Shown here one piece after another: positions 1 through 6,962 of a stretch of 20,099 nt of DNA. A program made the translations under genes and the position numbers. The DNA is from Candidatus Omnitrophica bacterium CG1_02_40_15 (GTDB taxonomy: Bacteria; Omnitrophota; Gorgyraeia; Gorgyraeales; Gorgyraeaceae). Each line of letters opens with the position of its first letter. Position 1 is the first letter of the stretch. Under the pieces are notes generated by a model, which saw nothing but the letters and a program-made list of their open reading frames with translations, was not told where the DNA came from and did not search any database. The stretch spans positions 1-20,099 of the forward strand of contig MNVP01000013.1 of assembly GCA_001871815.1 (NCBI GenBank), written 5' to 3'.

Positions 1-472
1 CATGCCATTTGCCTAGACGGGCGCGCTGTTTCATTTTATCCTTTGTTTTCTCAGCAGTATTTTCCCTTTCAAATTGAGCAAAGCTAAGCAAGACGTTAAG
101 CATCAACTTTCCCATTGCATTGGAGCTATCGAATTGCTGAGTTGCTGAAACAAACGTTACATTATGAGCTTCAAATAGATCCCATAAACTGTAAAAATCC
201 TTAATACTTCTGACTAAGCGTTCTATCTTATAAACGATAACAACATCAATCTTACCGGTTTTTATATCGGAAATTAGGTTTTGGATACCTGGTCTTTCAA
301 GGTCTTTGCCTGAGAAACCTGGGTCAGTATAGGCGTGGATAAATTTCCAATCTTTTTCTTTTTGGATCTCAATGTAATGTTTACAGATGTCTATCTGCGA
401 ATCAATAGAGCTGTATTGTCCTGAAGCCTGTTCGTCAGTTGAGACCCTTGCATATATGAAGCATTTAACCAC
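1..472 (-). CDS. Serine recombinase, N-terminal part (runs off left edge)
   Basis: About 157 codons read from a GTG at 472 down to position 1, with no stop, so the C-terminal part lies outside the window. The protein opens VVKCFIYARVSTDEQASG, the catalytic-serine motif of resolvase/invertase-type recombinases (YARVS, nucleophile Ser). It continues with the family blocks YTDPGFSGKDLERPG, VVIVYKIERLVRSIKD and LNVLLSFAQFERENTAEK. The spacing, the FSG.. and ERP blocks and the FERE..ER-like helix are those of large serine recombinases (site-specific integrases, excisionases or transposition-type resolvases) rather than the small Tn3 resolvases, but the DNA-binding half needed to tell them apart is missing. 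The GTG start is supported by AAAGGGGG seven bases upstream and by a near-consensus promoter just before it. Transcription points away from the metal genes. Family assignment is secure; which DNA reaction it catalyses is not. Confidence 0.93.
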   Translation of the reverse strand, partial: MVKCFIYARVSTDEQASGQYSSIDSQIDICKHYIEIQKEKDWKFIHAYTDPGFSGKDLERPGIQNLISDIKTGKIDVVIVYKIERLVRSIKDFYSLWDLFEAHNVTFVSATQQFDSSNAMGKLMLNVLLSFAQFERENTAEKTKDKMKQRARLGKWH

Positions 473-495
473 GATATTTCCCCCTTTACGCAAGA

Positions 496-523
496 ATTAT
501 AACATTTATTAAAAGGTAGTCAA
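496..523 (-). promoter_or_regulatory. Sigma70-type promoter of the serine recombinase
   Basis: On the minus strand TTGACT (523-518) is followed after 16 bases by a perfect TATAAT (501-496). The predicted start of transcription lies about 15-20 bases before the GTG at 472, leaving room for the AAAGGGGG ribosome site. The recombinase therefore has its own strong promoter and does not depend on read-through from upstream. Confidence 0.75.
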
Positions 524-530
524 CTATATT

Positions 531-680
531 CTACCCGAACTTTTGCCATGGCTTGTGTTCTTTCTTTGGATGCAAGGGTTTTGGGTGATTTTTTGTTGGG
601 TAAGGTATGCGGTAGCCTTCGGCAGGGTTGTGGGAAAAGTTGCCCGAAGGCTTACCGCAAGCAATAACTATAAGCGCTTG
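531..680 (-). pseudogene. Headless copy of the small ORF seen at the right edge
   Basis: An open frame on the minus strand runs from CAA at 680 to a TAG at 533-531, about 49 codons, directly upstream of the recombinase promoter. Its first 27 codons or so match, in the same frame, codons 41-66 of the ORF starting at 19900 (shared peptide CGKPSGNFSHNPAEGYRIPY). Here there is no start codon: the ATG codons of the right copy are ATA and ATT, and a TAG stands at 683-681 where the right copy has TAC. Beyond 685 the resemblance stops abruptly. The downstream part, absent from the right edge, is basic and rich in Pro, His and Lys. I read this as the 3' part of a gene whose 5' part was cut off at this junction. 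It is not certain that the frame was ever translated. Confidence 0.45.
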
Positions 681-685
681 CTATA
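598..685 (+). repeat. Left copy of 88-bp terminal inverted repeat with internal hairpin
   Basis: Positions 598-685 match the reverse complement of 20098-20011 at 85 of 88 bases; the first 65 bases (598-662) are identical and the three mismatches are at 663, 669 and 681. Each copy holds an imperfect hairpin: 608-624 pairs with 641-659 across a 16-base loop, with two single-base bulges. At the inner edge is the palindrome AAGCGCTT (672-679), flanked here by CTAT and CTATAG. No T-run follows the hairpin, so it does not read as a simple terminator. The copies lie next to a recombinase (left) and a primase/helicase (right), suggesting mobile-element DNA. Confidence 0.9.
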
Positions 686-712
686 GTCCTTGTGGAAGAG
701 AAAAGATTTCTC

Positions 713-750
713 TTGACAAAAAGAATAAATATGTTAGACTTGTCTAACAT
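713..750 (+). promoter_or_regulatory. Promoter and DtxR-type operator of the metalloregulator gene
   Basis: TTGACA at 713-718 is followed after 16 bases by TAGACT at 735-740, a plausible -35/-10 pair. A perfect inverted repeat with nine-base arms, ATGTTAGAC and GTCTAACAT around a TT centre, covers 731-750 and so overlaps the -10 and the likely start site. The TTAGAC..GTCTAA core resembles operators of DtxR/MntR-type repressors, and the same arms recur at 1297-1312 before feoA. Binding here should block transcription, giving autoregulation. Confidence 0.8.
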
Positions 751-781
751 ATATGTTTGAATTAAATACCCAAGGGTTGAA

Positions 782-1276
782 ATGAGCGCTGAGATAAAGA
801 GAATAAGTTCTAATATGGAAGATTACCTTGAGGCAATAGCGTTCCTTAAGAAGGAAAAAGGCGTTGCTAGGGTAAACGACATCGGTAGATTGCTGCGTGT
901 CAAGAATTCCAGCGTCAATGCCGCTTTGATTACTCTTGCCAAAAGAGGCCTTGTTGCGCATGAAAGATATGGCACTGCGGAATTGACTGTAGAGGGAGGA
1001 AGGGTGGCTTGCGATGTCCAAAAACGGCATGATACGGTTTTTAAGTTTTTATCCAAGATCTTAGAGATAAACGAAAAAACAGCACAAGTCGATGCCTGCA
1101 AAATGGAACATGCTATAAGTCCTATGACTTTTAATAGACTAACGAAATTCATTCGGTTTGTGGAAATAGGGCTGAATGGAGGAATCCCCCAATGGCTAAA
1201 AAGCTTCAAGCATTATTTAAAAACAGGCAAAAAATTAAGTTGTAGAATGCGCCAGACCGCCTTAAAGAAAGAGTAG
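782..1276 (+). CDS. DtxR/MntR-family metal-dependent transcriptional repressor
   Basis: A 164-residue DNA-binding metal sensor that probably represses its own gene and the feo operon when metal is plentiful. The N-terminal winged helix begins NMEDYLEAIAFLKKEKGVAR (11-30), with the recognition helix near SSVNAALITLAKRGLV (43-58). The metal-binding and dimer region carries H83 in KRHDTVF and D104-A-C-K-M-E-H110. Compared with known members from memory, D14 and E17 match MntR (D8, E11), while C106 in DACKMEH matches the DtxR/IdeR cysteine rather than the MntR glutamate, so the ligand set is mixed. No SH3-like third domain is present. ATG at 782 has AAGGG a few bases upstream and follows the promoter; M12 is an alternative start. 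The neighbouring feoAAB genes favour iron as the main effector, but manganese cannot be excluded. Confidence 0.88.
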   Translation: MSAEIKRISSNMEDYLEAIAFLKKEKGVARVNDIGRLLRVKNSSVNAALITLAKRGLVAHERYGTAELTVEGGRVACDVQKRHDTVFKFLSKILEINEKTAQVDACKMEHAISPMTFNRLTKFIRFVEIGLNGGIPQWLKSFKHYLKTGKKLSCRMRQTALKKE

Positions 1277-1296
1277 GGGATTTTTTTACTCCTAAA

Positions 1297-1312
1297 GTTA
1301 GACATATCTAAC
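1297..1312 (+). promoter_or_regulatory. Second DtxR-type operator, upstream of feoA
   Basis: GTTAGA (1297-1302) and TCTAAC (1307-1312) form six-base inverted arms around CATA, reproducing the core of the palindrome at 731-750. It lies between the regulator stop and the first feoA, 38 bases before its ATG. I could not assign a convincing -35/-10 pair here, so it may control an internal feo promoter or add to repression from the upstream one. Confidence 0.7.
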
Positions 1313-1350
1313 AAATCTTGGTAAATCTAAAATATTGAAGGAGGTTTTAA

Positions 1351-1581
1351 ATGGAGAAGATTTTAAGTGAATTAAAGCCAAAGGAATCGGGCAAGGTAAA
1401 AAAGATCTATGGCGAGGGAATGCTTCATAAAAGGCTTCTGGATATGGGCATCATTAAAGGCGCAAAAATAGAGGTTATCAAGGTTGCTCCCTTAGGTGAT
1501 CCTATAGATATAAAGGTAAAAGGATATCATTTATCCTTGAGAAAAGAAGAAGCGGCTCAAATCTCTATTGAGGTAAATTAA
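1351..1581 (+). CDS. feoA: FeoA-type ferrous iron transport accessory protein (first copy)
   Basis: A 76-residue cytosolic SH3-like protein that is thought to assist FeoB. The diagnostic FeoA run is GEGMLHKRLLDMGIIKGAKIEVIKVAPLGDPIDIKVKGYHLSLRKEEA, shown here in two overlapping stretches: HKRLLDMGIIKGAKIEV and GDPIDIKVKGYHLSLRKEEA. The LLDMGIIKG and PLGDPI motifs and the family-typical length make this a confident call. An excellent ribosome site, AAGGAGG, lies eight bases before the ATG. It is the first gene after the 1297-1312 operator and is followed after only two bases by a second FeoA-like gene, so the set is surely cotranscribed. Confidence 0.93.
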   Translation: MEKILSELKPKESGKVKKIYGEGMLHKRLLDMGIIKGAKIEVIKVAPLGDPIDIKVKGYHLSLRKEEAAQISIEVN

Positions 1582-1583
1582 AT

Positions 1584-1808
1584 ATGCACAGGTTAACCCA
1601 GGCTAGAACGAATGTTAACTTGATATTTGTTTCTCTTGAAGGAGGTCGGGGCGCCATGCACCGGCTTACGGATATGGGATTAATTCCGGGAGAACGATTA
1701 AGAGTGTTGCATAACTCCGGGTACGGCCCTGTTACTGTGCTTATAAAGGGAGCGAAGGTCGCCTTAGGGCATGGATTAGCCGCTAAAATTATAGTTAAGG
1801 AGGAATAA
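1584..1808 (+). CDS. feoA: FeoA-type protein (second copy)
   Basis: A 74-residue FeoA-like protein, clearly diverged from the first copy. It keeps MHRLTDMGLIPGERLRVLHN and GPVTVLIKGAKVALGHGLA, the two halves of the FeoA fold, but has a glycine-rich stretch EGGRGA before the first motif. Two FeoA proteins ahead of one FeoB is a known arrangement in anaerobic bacteria; the two may form a heteromeric partner of the FeoB G domain, which is inference. AAGGAGG internal to its 3' end serves feoB, which begins three bases after this stop. Confidence 0.9.
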   Translation: MHRLTQARTNVNLIFVSLEGGRGAMHRLTDMGLIPGERLRVLHNSGYGPVTVLIKGAKVALGHGLAAKIIVKEE

Positions 1809-1811
1809 AAA

Positions 1812-3899
1812 ATGAGGAATAGAAAATTTACTATTGCCCTTGCCGGTAATCCTAACTCCGGTAAATCAACAATCTTTAATAATTTAACCGGGGCGCATCA
1901 GCATGTCGGTAACTATCCGGGAGTAACTGTTGAGAAAAAAGAAGGGAAAGCTTCTTTTCAAGATTATGAAATAAATGTCGTGGATCTTCCGGGCACCTAT
2001 AGCTTGTCAGCTTATTCTGAGGACGAAGTTGTAGCTAGGGACTTTATTATTAATGAGAAGCCTGATGTAATCGTAGACATCGTTGATTCCTCCAACTTAG
2101 AAAGAAACCTTTACCTTGCCACACAGTTGATGGAATTAGAGATTCCCTTGGTTTTGGCAATGAATATGAACGATATGGCAGAAAAAAAGGGTCAGGATGT
2201 GGATTATACAAAACTATTTGATTTGTTGGGAGTGGCTATCGTTTCAACAGTCGGCAATAAGAATATAGGCACCAAGGAGCTTTTGGAGACTATTATCAAG
2301 GTATATGAAGAAAAAATCAAAACAAAAGTAGTTCATATCGGCTATGGGCCGGAAATTCGTGAGGAAATGGACAAATTAGAGCAGATAGTCAAAAAGGATA
2401 AAGAATTGGTCGATCAATACCCGTGGCGTTGGCTTATTGTTAAGATGCTGGAAAACGATTCGTCAGTCTTGGATATTGTCGGCAAATCTTCTATTGCTCA
2501 GGAAGCTATAGCCCAAAACGAGAACGGCAGGCGCCATCTCCAGATGCATTTTGGGGATATTCCTGAAACCATAATAGCTGATCGGCGTTATGGTTTCATC
2601 AGCGGCGCATGCACAGAGGCTTTGAAGCCATCGATAGAACAGAGGCATGATCTATCGGATAAGATAGATAAGGTAATCTTGAATAGAATCTTAGGCATAC
2701 CTATTTTTGCCTTGGTTATGTATGCCATTTTCAAAGTTACTTTTATTTTCTCTGAACCGATGGTGGGCTGGTTTGAGAAGTTCTTCGAAGGCTTAAGTGG
2801 AATAGCCACAACCTATATTCCGGAAGGGCTGTTTCAATCTTTTGTCGTTGACGGGCTTATAGGTGGTGTCGGCGGCGTCTTGGGTTTCTTTCCATTAGTG
2901 CTATTCATGTTTTTTGCCATAGCGTTCTTTGAAGATACCGGATATATGGCACGCGCTGCCTTTGTCATGGATAAACTGATGAGCAAATTCGGTCTTCACG
3001 GAAAGTCATTTTTACCGATGATGATCTCAACAAACGGCTGTGCTGTGCCCGGCATTATGGCCACGCGTACCCTGGAAAGCAAGAAAGATAGGCTTATTAC
3101 TATGATGGTGACGCCCTTTATGATTTGCGGAGCAAAACTGCCTATATTCGCCCTTTTTATCGGGGCGTTCTTCCCGACAAAGTACGGCGCTAACATTATG
3201 TTTTCAATGTACGTCTTAAGCGTGATTATTGCTTTTGGTTCGGCTTGGGCTTTAAAGAAACTTGTCTTTAAGGGAGAAACCGCTTATTTCGTTATGGAGC
3301 TTCCTCCCTATAGAATTCCTACTATAAAAGGTTTATTGCTTAAAATGTGGGAAAGAGGCTGGATGTATATAAGGAAAGCCGGGACAATAGTTATTCTTAT
3401 TTCAATAATTATCTGGGCAGGATTTACATTTCCCCAGTATTCTCCCAAAGAGGAAAACGTCAGTGAAGAGGAGATAGCCGCTGTCCAATTAGAGCAAAGT
3501 TATGCAGGCAGGTTTGGCCATTTTGTTGAGCCGGTTGTAAAACCAATAGGTTTGGACTGGCGAAGCGGGATTGCGTTTATGGCAGGCATTGCAGCCAAGG
3601 AGGTTGTTGTCAGCACATTCGGGACGATTTATTCACTTGGCGAAGTTGACCCGGAGGAAACCGACTCATTAAGAGAGTCAATGCAAAAAGACCCTTCATG
3701 GGATCCGTTAAAGGCTTTGGCTTTTCTTATGTTTTCCCTTATTTATTTGCCGTGCTTTGTGGCTATGGCTGTATTTTATAGGGAATCCGGTTCGCAATTA
3801 AAATGGACTTTGTTTTTGATCTTTTGGACAACGGTTATGGCTTGGCTGGCATCATTTGCTGTGTATCAAGGCGGCAGGATATTGGGATTCGGGGTATAG
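1812..3899 (+). CDS. feoB: FeoB ferrous iron transporter
   Basis: A 695-residue inner-membrane Fe(II) permease with an N-terminal GTPase. G motifs are plain: G1 GNPNSGKS (12-19), G2 threonine in NYPGVTVE (34-41), G3 DLPG (58-61) and G4 NMND (118-121). The helical GDI-like region spans roughly 170-270. The membrane part starts near residue 290 and shows the two gate/nucleoside-recognition repeats with the conserved NGCAVPGI near 407-414 and the C-terminal AAKEVVVSTF and LIYLPCFVA blocks. Length is slightly under the E. coli protein and no FeoC follows. Its place after two feoA genes and two DtxR-type operators points to iron-responsive control. A standard Fe(II) importer; confidence is very high. 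Confidence 0.97.
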   Translation: MRNRKFTIALAGNPNSGKSTIFNNLTGAHQHVGNYPGVTVEKKEGKASFQDYEINVVDLPGTYSLSAYSEDEVVARDFIINEKPDVIVDIVDSSNLERNLYLATQLMELEIPLVLAMNMNDMAEKKGQDVDYTKLFDLLGVAIVSTVGNKNIGTKELLETIIKVYEEKIKTKVVHIGYGPEIREEMDKLEQIVKKDKELVDQYPWRWLIVKMLENDSSVLDIVGKSSIAQEAIAQNENGRRHLQMHFGDIPETIIADRRYGFISGACTEALKPSIEQRHDLSDKIDKVILNRILGIPIFALVMYAIFKVTFIFSEPMVGWFEKFFEGLSGIATTYIPEGLFQSFVVDGLIGGVGGVLGFFPLVLFMFFAIAFFEDTGYMARAAFVMDKLMSKFGLHGKSFLPMMISTNGCAVPGIMATRTLESKKDRLITMMVTPFMICGAKLPIFALFIGAFFPTKYGANIMFSMYVLSVIIAFGSAWALKKLVFKGETAYFVMELPPYRIPTIKGLLLKMWERGWMYIRKAGTIVILISIIIWAGFTFPQYSPKEENVSEEEIAAVQLEQSYAGRFGHFVEPVVKPIGLDWRSGIAFMAGIAAKEVVVSTFGTIYSLGEVDPEETDSLRESMQKDPSWDPLKALAFLMFSLIYLPCFVAMAVFYRESGSQLKWTLFLIFWTTVMAWLASFAVYQGGRILGFGV

Positions 3900-3901
3900 G
3901 C

Positions 3902-4069
3902 ATGAATATAGAACAGGCGAAAACGGAAGAGATTATTGCGATTATTAAACAGGTGCATTACGGGGAGGTGGTTATTACCATTCATGATTCTGAAATAGTG
4001 CAGGTTGAAAGAAGAGAGAAAAAGCGTTTTAAAGCGCAAAAGCGTCTGCCCGCGCAGAGCTGGAGATAA
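3902..4069 (+). CDS. Small DUF2292 (YezD-like) protein
   Basis: A 55-residue protein starting at the ATG two bases after the feoB stop: MNIEQAKTEEIIAIIKQV, then YGEVVITIHDSEIVQVERREK and a basic tail. The motif I..i..i.yG.v.i.ih.g.i..ie..ek is that of DUF2292 (B. subtilis YezD type), whose function is not established. A longer reading from 3803 would overlap feoB by nearly 100 bases and has no ribosome site, so I reject it. Members of this family often sit beside anion or metal uptake genes; here the tight spacing implies cotranscription with feoB and the porin. The basic C-terminus (KKRFKAQKR) could bind nucleic acid, but that is only a guess. Confidence 0.75.
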   Translation: MNIEQAKTEEIIAIIKQVHYGEVVITIHDSEIVQVERREKKRFKAQKRLPAQSWR

Positions 4070-4129
4070 TTTAAATAACAACAAACCGACTGGATAACCA
4101 GAGGCAAAGCAAGAGAAAGGAGTTTTAAA

Positions 4130-5497
4130 ATGTCTCTGAAGTTGTTTAGCCGGTTTTTAGTTTTGGCGGTTGTTTTAAGTTTTGGCCGAGCAGCATACGC
4201 CGGAGGCGATGACGTGGAATCGATGCTTCAGAAACTTCAATCACGCGTTGATGCCTTGGAAAGAAAAGTTAATGCCCAGGGCTCCCATATCAAGTCACAG
4301 GAATCAGTGATAGTGGCGCAGCAAGGGAAAATCAGTGAATATGAAGCAAAGTTATCGCAGTTTGAGGAAAATCTTCACCGGGTTCCGGGCGAACCAATAC
4401 AGCTTATGGAGGGCCTTGAGCTTGGAGTAGGCGGTACTATGATTGTGCAGGGTGCTAATAACATCAACTATGACGACGATGGCCGCACGGAAAAGAAATC
4501 CCGTACGGACGGCACCTATTCAGCGGATGTAACTTTAGCTAAAGAGTTTAAGGAGATTGGCGGAAGGGCTTTCTTGCACTTGGAGGCAGGGCAGGGCGCC
4601 GGGCTTGATGATAATCTCACGTTTTATTCAGGCGTCAACCGTGATGCCGGTGACAGCAAAGCTAAAGTTGAGGTAACAGAATTCTGGTATGAACAGGGGT
4701 TATTTAAGGATAAGGCGGCTTTAACCTTTGGCAAGCTTGACCCTACCGCGTATTTTGACCAGAGCGAAGTCGCTAATGACGAAACTACTCAATTCTTAGG
4801 TAGCATCTTTCGCAACTCGTCTGCTTTGGAATTTCCCGATAATACCGCGGGTATCCGTATCGCCTATATGCTAGTAGAATGGCTGGAGTTAGGCTACGGC
4901 GTATTTGATGCCAATAGCGACTGGGAAAAAATTGGGGACAACCTTTTTAATATCGGATAGGTGCATTTTAAGACCAACTTCTTTAACTTGCCCGGAAATT
5001 ACCGTTTTTACGGCTGGAATAATAACGCGAACCATACCAAATGGCTGGATACCGGAAAGACTAAAGAATCCACCTATGGTTTTGGTTTAAGCTTTGACCA
5101 GAAGATTAATGATATCGTCATACTCTTTACCCGCTACGGATGGCAGAAACCGGAAGTTTACAACTCCGAATTAACAGCAGCAGATGGCTCTAATTACTCC
5201 TTGGAGCAGTCCTGGAGCGCGGGTTTTCAGGTAGAAGGTAAACCGTGGGGCAGAGATAATGATGTGTTCGCTTTTGCCGTAGGCCAGGTGATGCCATCAG
5301 GTGATTACGAGAAAGCAAATGAAGGTTATTTAGCTAAGGCAGAAGGCCATCTGGAAGCTTATTACAAAATACATGTTAATGATCATTTGTCTATCAGTCC
5401 TGATTTCCAATATATCTGGAATCCTTTCGGAAAGGATGTCGCGGGAAATACAGATGGGATATTTGTAGGAGGGATGAGGGCGCAGGTAGATTTTTAA
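4130..5497 (+). pseudogene. Outer-membrane porin with N-terminal coiled coil, split by in-frame TAG
   Basis: One continuous frame encodes a signal peptide (about 1-24, ending AAYA), a heptad-like coiled coil (about 29-82, of the type seen in SLH/OprB-like porins and thought to touch peptidoglycan), and a beta-barrel ending in FVGGMRAQVDF with a C-terminal Phe. The only break is TAG at 4958-4960, between DNLFNIG and VHFKTNFFNLPGNYRFYGW. Both sides are needed for the barrel: 276 residues before and 178 after, about 455 in all, a normal size for carbohydrate-selective or phosphate-type porins. CAG to TAG (Gln to stop) is a one-base change and would fit the local sequence. Strong AAAGGAG precedes the ATG at 4130. 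It may be a fresh pseudogene, a sequencing error, or suppressed in vivo. A separate start at GTG 4961 has no ribosome site and is unlikely. Substrate is not predictable. Confidence 0.82.
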
Positions 5498-5510
5498 CAG
5501 AAAACGTGAA

Positions 5511-5546
5511 AAAGGCGGTTGTAAGAATTCCTTGCAGCCGCCTTTT
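5511..5546 (+). terminator. Rho-independent terminator after the feo-porin operon
   Basis: A 15-pair stem pairs 5511-5525 with 5531-5545 (two G-T wobbles, five-base loop) and carries a GC-rich base, AAAGGCGG against CCGCCTTT. The T-run is only four bases and then AATT, so it may be partly bidirectional. It sits 14 bases after the porin stop and closes the iron block. Confidence 0.85.
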
Positions 5547-5548
5547 AA

Positions 5549-5577
5549 TTGACTTATCTTTTTGAGTATGCTATAAA
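5549..5577 (+). promoter_or_regulatory. Promoter of the LysM/amidase gene
   Basis: TTGACT (5549-5554), a 17-base spacer and TATAAA (5572-5577) form a near-consensus vegetative promoter directly after the upstream terminator. The predicted leader before the ATG at 5653 is about 70 bases. Confidence 0.65.
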
Positions 5578-5652
5578 TAAAAATCATTTTCTATTGAGGC
5601 AAGATTTCGAATTAAGAGCCGAAAAAGAAAGGCAATAAGTTTTTTTGGATAA

Positions 5653-6420
5653 ATGCATAAAATACGCACGTTCCTATGTCTTGGAATAATCGCAGTGTTG
5701 ACGTGTATGCTGAGTTCTTGTGCTACGTCTCCAACTAAGCCGCAGTTGGCGCCTGGCCCGCAGATACAGCCCGGCGTGCCGGTTTTCAGGCAGGACATTT
5801 TTCATGTAGTTGCTCCGGGTGAAACCCTCTGGCGGATCAGCAAGATGTATGATGTGCCTTCGCAGGAGATACTGCGTACAAATAAGCTTTATTCAAAAGA
5901 ACCTGTTTTAGAAAAAGGCCAGCGCCTCTTAATACCAAATGCTGCTCCGGTTATGCCGGTTATCTCGCTTTACCCGTCAAAGAAATGGAAATATATTATT
6001 ATACATCACAGTGCCACAGACGAAGGCAGTTCGTTATCTTTTGACAAGGCACATCTAATGAGAGGATGGGATGGAGTGGGGTATCATTTTGTAATTAACA
6101 ACGGTAGTAAAGGTAAAGATGACGGGCAGATTGAAGTCTCTCCCAGGTGGCTGAAACAGGAAAATGGCTCTCATTGTAAGGCGGGGAGTATGAACACAAA
6201 AGCAATCGGGATTTGTTTGGTGGGAGATTTCAGTAAGGAGGCCCCGACTTCAAAACAGATAGATGCCTTGGTTTATCTGGTAAATAAATTAAGAAAATAT
6301 TACAGGATCCCGATGAGCCGTATTATGGGACACGGTCAGGTTACCGGAGCAAGGACTGAATGTCCAGGGAAGAATTTTCCATGGAGAGAATTAAAGAATA
6401 GGCTTACTGTAAAGCAGTGA
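5653..6420 (+). CDS. LysM lipoprotein with N-acetylmuramoyl-L-alanine amidase domain
   Basis: A 255-residue cell-wall hydrolase predicted to be lipid-anchored. The signal region ends in the lipobox LSSC, with C23 as the lipidated residue. After a proline-rich linker a LysM domain follows (about 49-95: FHVVAPGETLWRISKMY through KGQRLLIP), which binds peptidoglycan. The C-terminal amidase_2/PGRP fold (about 110-250) starts WKYIIIHHSATDEG; by family analogy H118 in IIHHS, H227 in MGHGQV and C237 in RTECPGK bind the catalytic zinc, and the enzyme cleaves the MurNAc-L-Ala bond. The gene has its own promoter and stands alone between the iron and nickel blocks. The ATG has only a weak ribosome site (GGAT). 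It may have a role in wall recycling or remodelling; no direct tie to metals is evident. Confidence 0.9.
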   Translation: MHKIRTFLCLGIIAVLTCMLSSCATSPTKPQLAPGPQIQPGVPVFRQDIFHVVAPGETLWRISKMYDVPSQEILRTNKLYSKEPVLEKGQRLLIPNAAPVMPVISLYPSKKWKYIIIHHSATDEGSSLSFDKAHLMRGWDGVGYHFVINNGSKGKDDGQIEVSPRWLKQENGSHCKAGSMNTKAIGICLVGDFSKEAPTSKQIDALVYLVNKLRKYYRIPMSRIMGHGQVTGARTECPGKNFPWRELKNRLTVKQ

Positions 6421-6454
6421 ATTTCCCTCAATTTCTACTGAATTGTAAAAAAAC

Positions 6455-6500
6455 TTGACATCCCTTTTTTATTGTGTTACTATTTCAAAAAAGGTAATAC
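6455..6500 (+). promoter_or_regulatory. nikR promoter with NikR operator
   Basis: TTGACA (6455-6460), 17 bases, TACTAT (6478-6483) form the promoter. An inverted repeat, GTGTTAC (6474-6480) and GTAATAC (6494-6500) separated by 13 bases, overlaps the -10 and start region. From memory, NikR sites in Deltaproteobacteria and some other groups are GTGTTAC-N13/14-GTAACAC; this site differs by one base. It indicates nickel-dependent autorepression of nikR. Confidence 0.78.
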
Positions 6501-6513
6501 CTACTGGTGCAAT

Positions 6514-6930
6514 ATGTCTAAAGTATTTAGATTCGGAATTTCCCTGCCGAAGGCCTTAATAGATAAATTTGATGAATTTATCAGGGGGAAAAACTACACC
6601 AACCGCTCAAAGGCTTTTGGAGACTTAATCCGGCAGGAATTGGTTAAAAAAGAGTGGCTTGAGGGCAAAGAAATTGCCGGGGCGGTTACCCTTATCTACG
6701 ACCACCATAAAAGAGAACTCCTGAATAAGATTACGGATATTCAGCATGACTTTCAAAAAGTAATCATTTCGACGCAGCACATTCACTTGGATCATGATAA
6801 TTGCTTAGAGATAGTTGCCATAAAAGGAAATCCCAAAGAGGCGCAAAAATTGGCAGATACTTTAAAGTCAACTAAGGGCGTAAAGCATGCCACCCTAAGT
6901 ATGTCAAGTACCGGTAAAGCAATAGATTAA
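6514..6930 (+). CDS. nikR: NikR nickel-responsive transcriptional regulator
   Basis: A 138-residue ribbon-helix-helix repressor with a C-terminal ACT-type nickel-binding domain. The DNA-binding part is MSKVFRFGISLPKALIDKFD with YTNRSKAFGDLIRQ. The Ni(II) ligand set is complete and in register with E. coli NikR plus two: H78, H89, H91 and C97 (IQHDF and QHIHLDHDNCLEIVAIKG). I start at ATG 6514 because an upstream TTG at 6472 would lie inside the promoter, ahead of the transcription start, and because MSKVFRF is where the fold begins. The ribosome site is weak. The gene is monocistronic by layout and is followed at once by the leader of the Ni/Co uptake operon, which it probably also controls. 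Confidence 0.95.
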   Translation: MSKVFRFGISLPKALIDKFDEFIRGKNYTNRSKAFGDLIRQELVKKEWLEGKEIAGAVTLIYDHHKRELLNKITDIQHDFQKVIISTQHIHLDHDNCLEIVAIKGNPKEAQKLADTLKSTKGVKHATLSMSSTGKAID

Positions 6931-6933
6931 CTG

Positions 6934-6962
6934 GTATTATTTTTTTTCTCTATGGGTAGCAC
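6934..6962 (+). promoter_or_regulatory. Candidate second NikR-like site at the receptor-operon promoter
   Basis: GTATTAT (6934-6940) and GTAGCAC (6956-6962), 15 bases apart, match the NikR half-sites at 5/7 and 6/7. The left half includes TATTAT, a good -10, which would start transcription just before the riboswitch. No clear -35 is present. The half-site spacing equals that of the E. coli operator but not that of the strong site at 6474-6500, so this is only a candidate. Confidence 0.35.

Noticed and set aside
608..659. Hairpin in the repeat as a Rho-independent terminator
   Set aside because: The stem is bulged, the loop is long and no T-run follows on either strand.
823..1209. Minus-strand ORFs opposite real genes (for example 823-1209 and 18356-18679)
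   Set aside because: No family features or ribosome sites, and each lies opposite a well-supported gene.
3803..3901. Longer N-terminus for the DUF2292 gene
   Set aside because: Would overlap the conserved feoB C-terminus; ATG 3902 follows the feoB stop by two bases and begins the family motif.
4961..5497. Independent gene starting at GTG 4961
   Set aside because: Same frame as the upstream porin, no ribosome site, no signal peptide, and the product is the C-terminal half of the same barrel; best treated as one interrupted gene.
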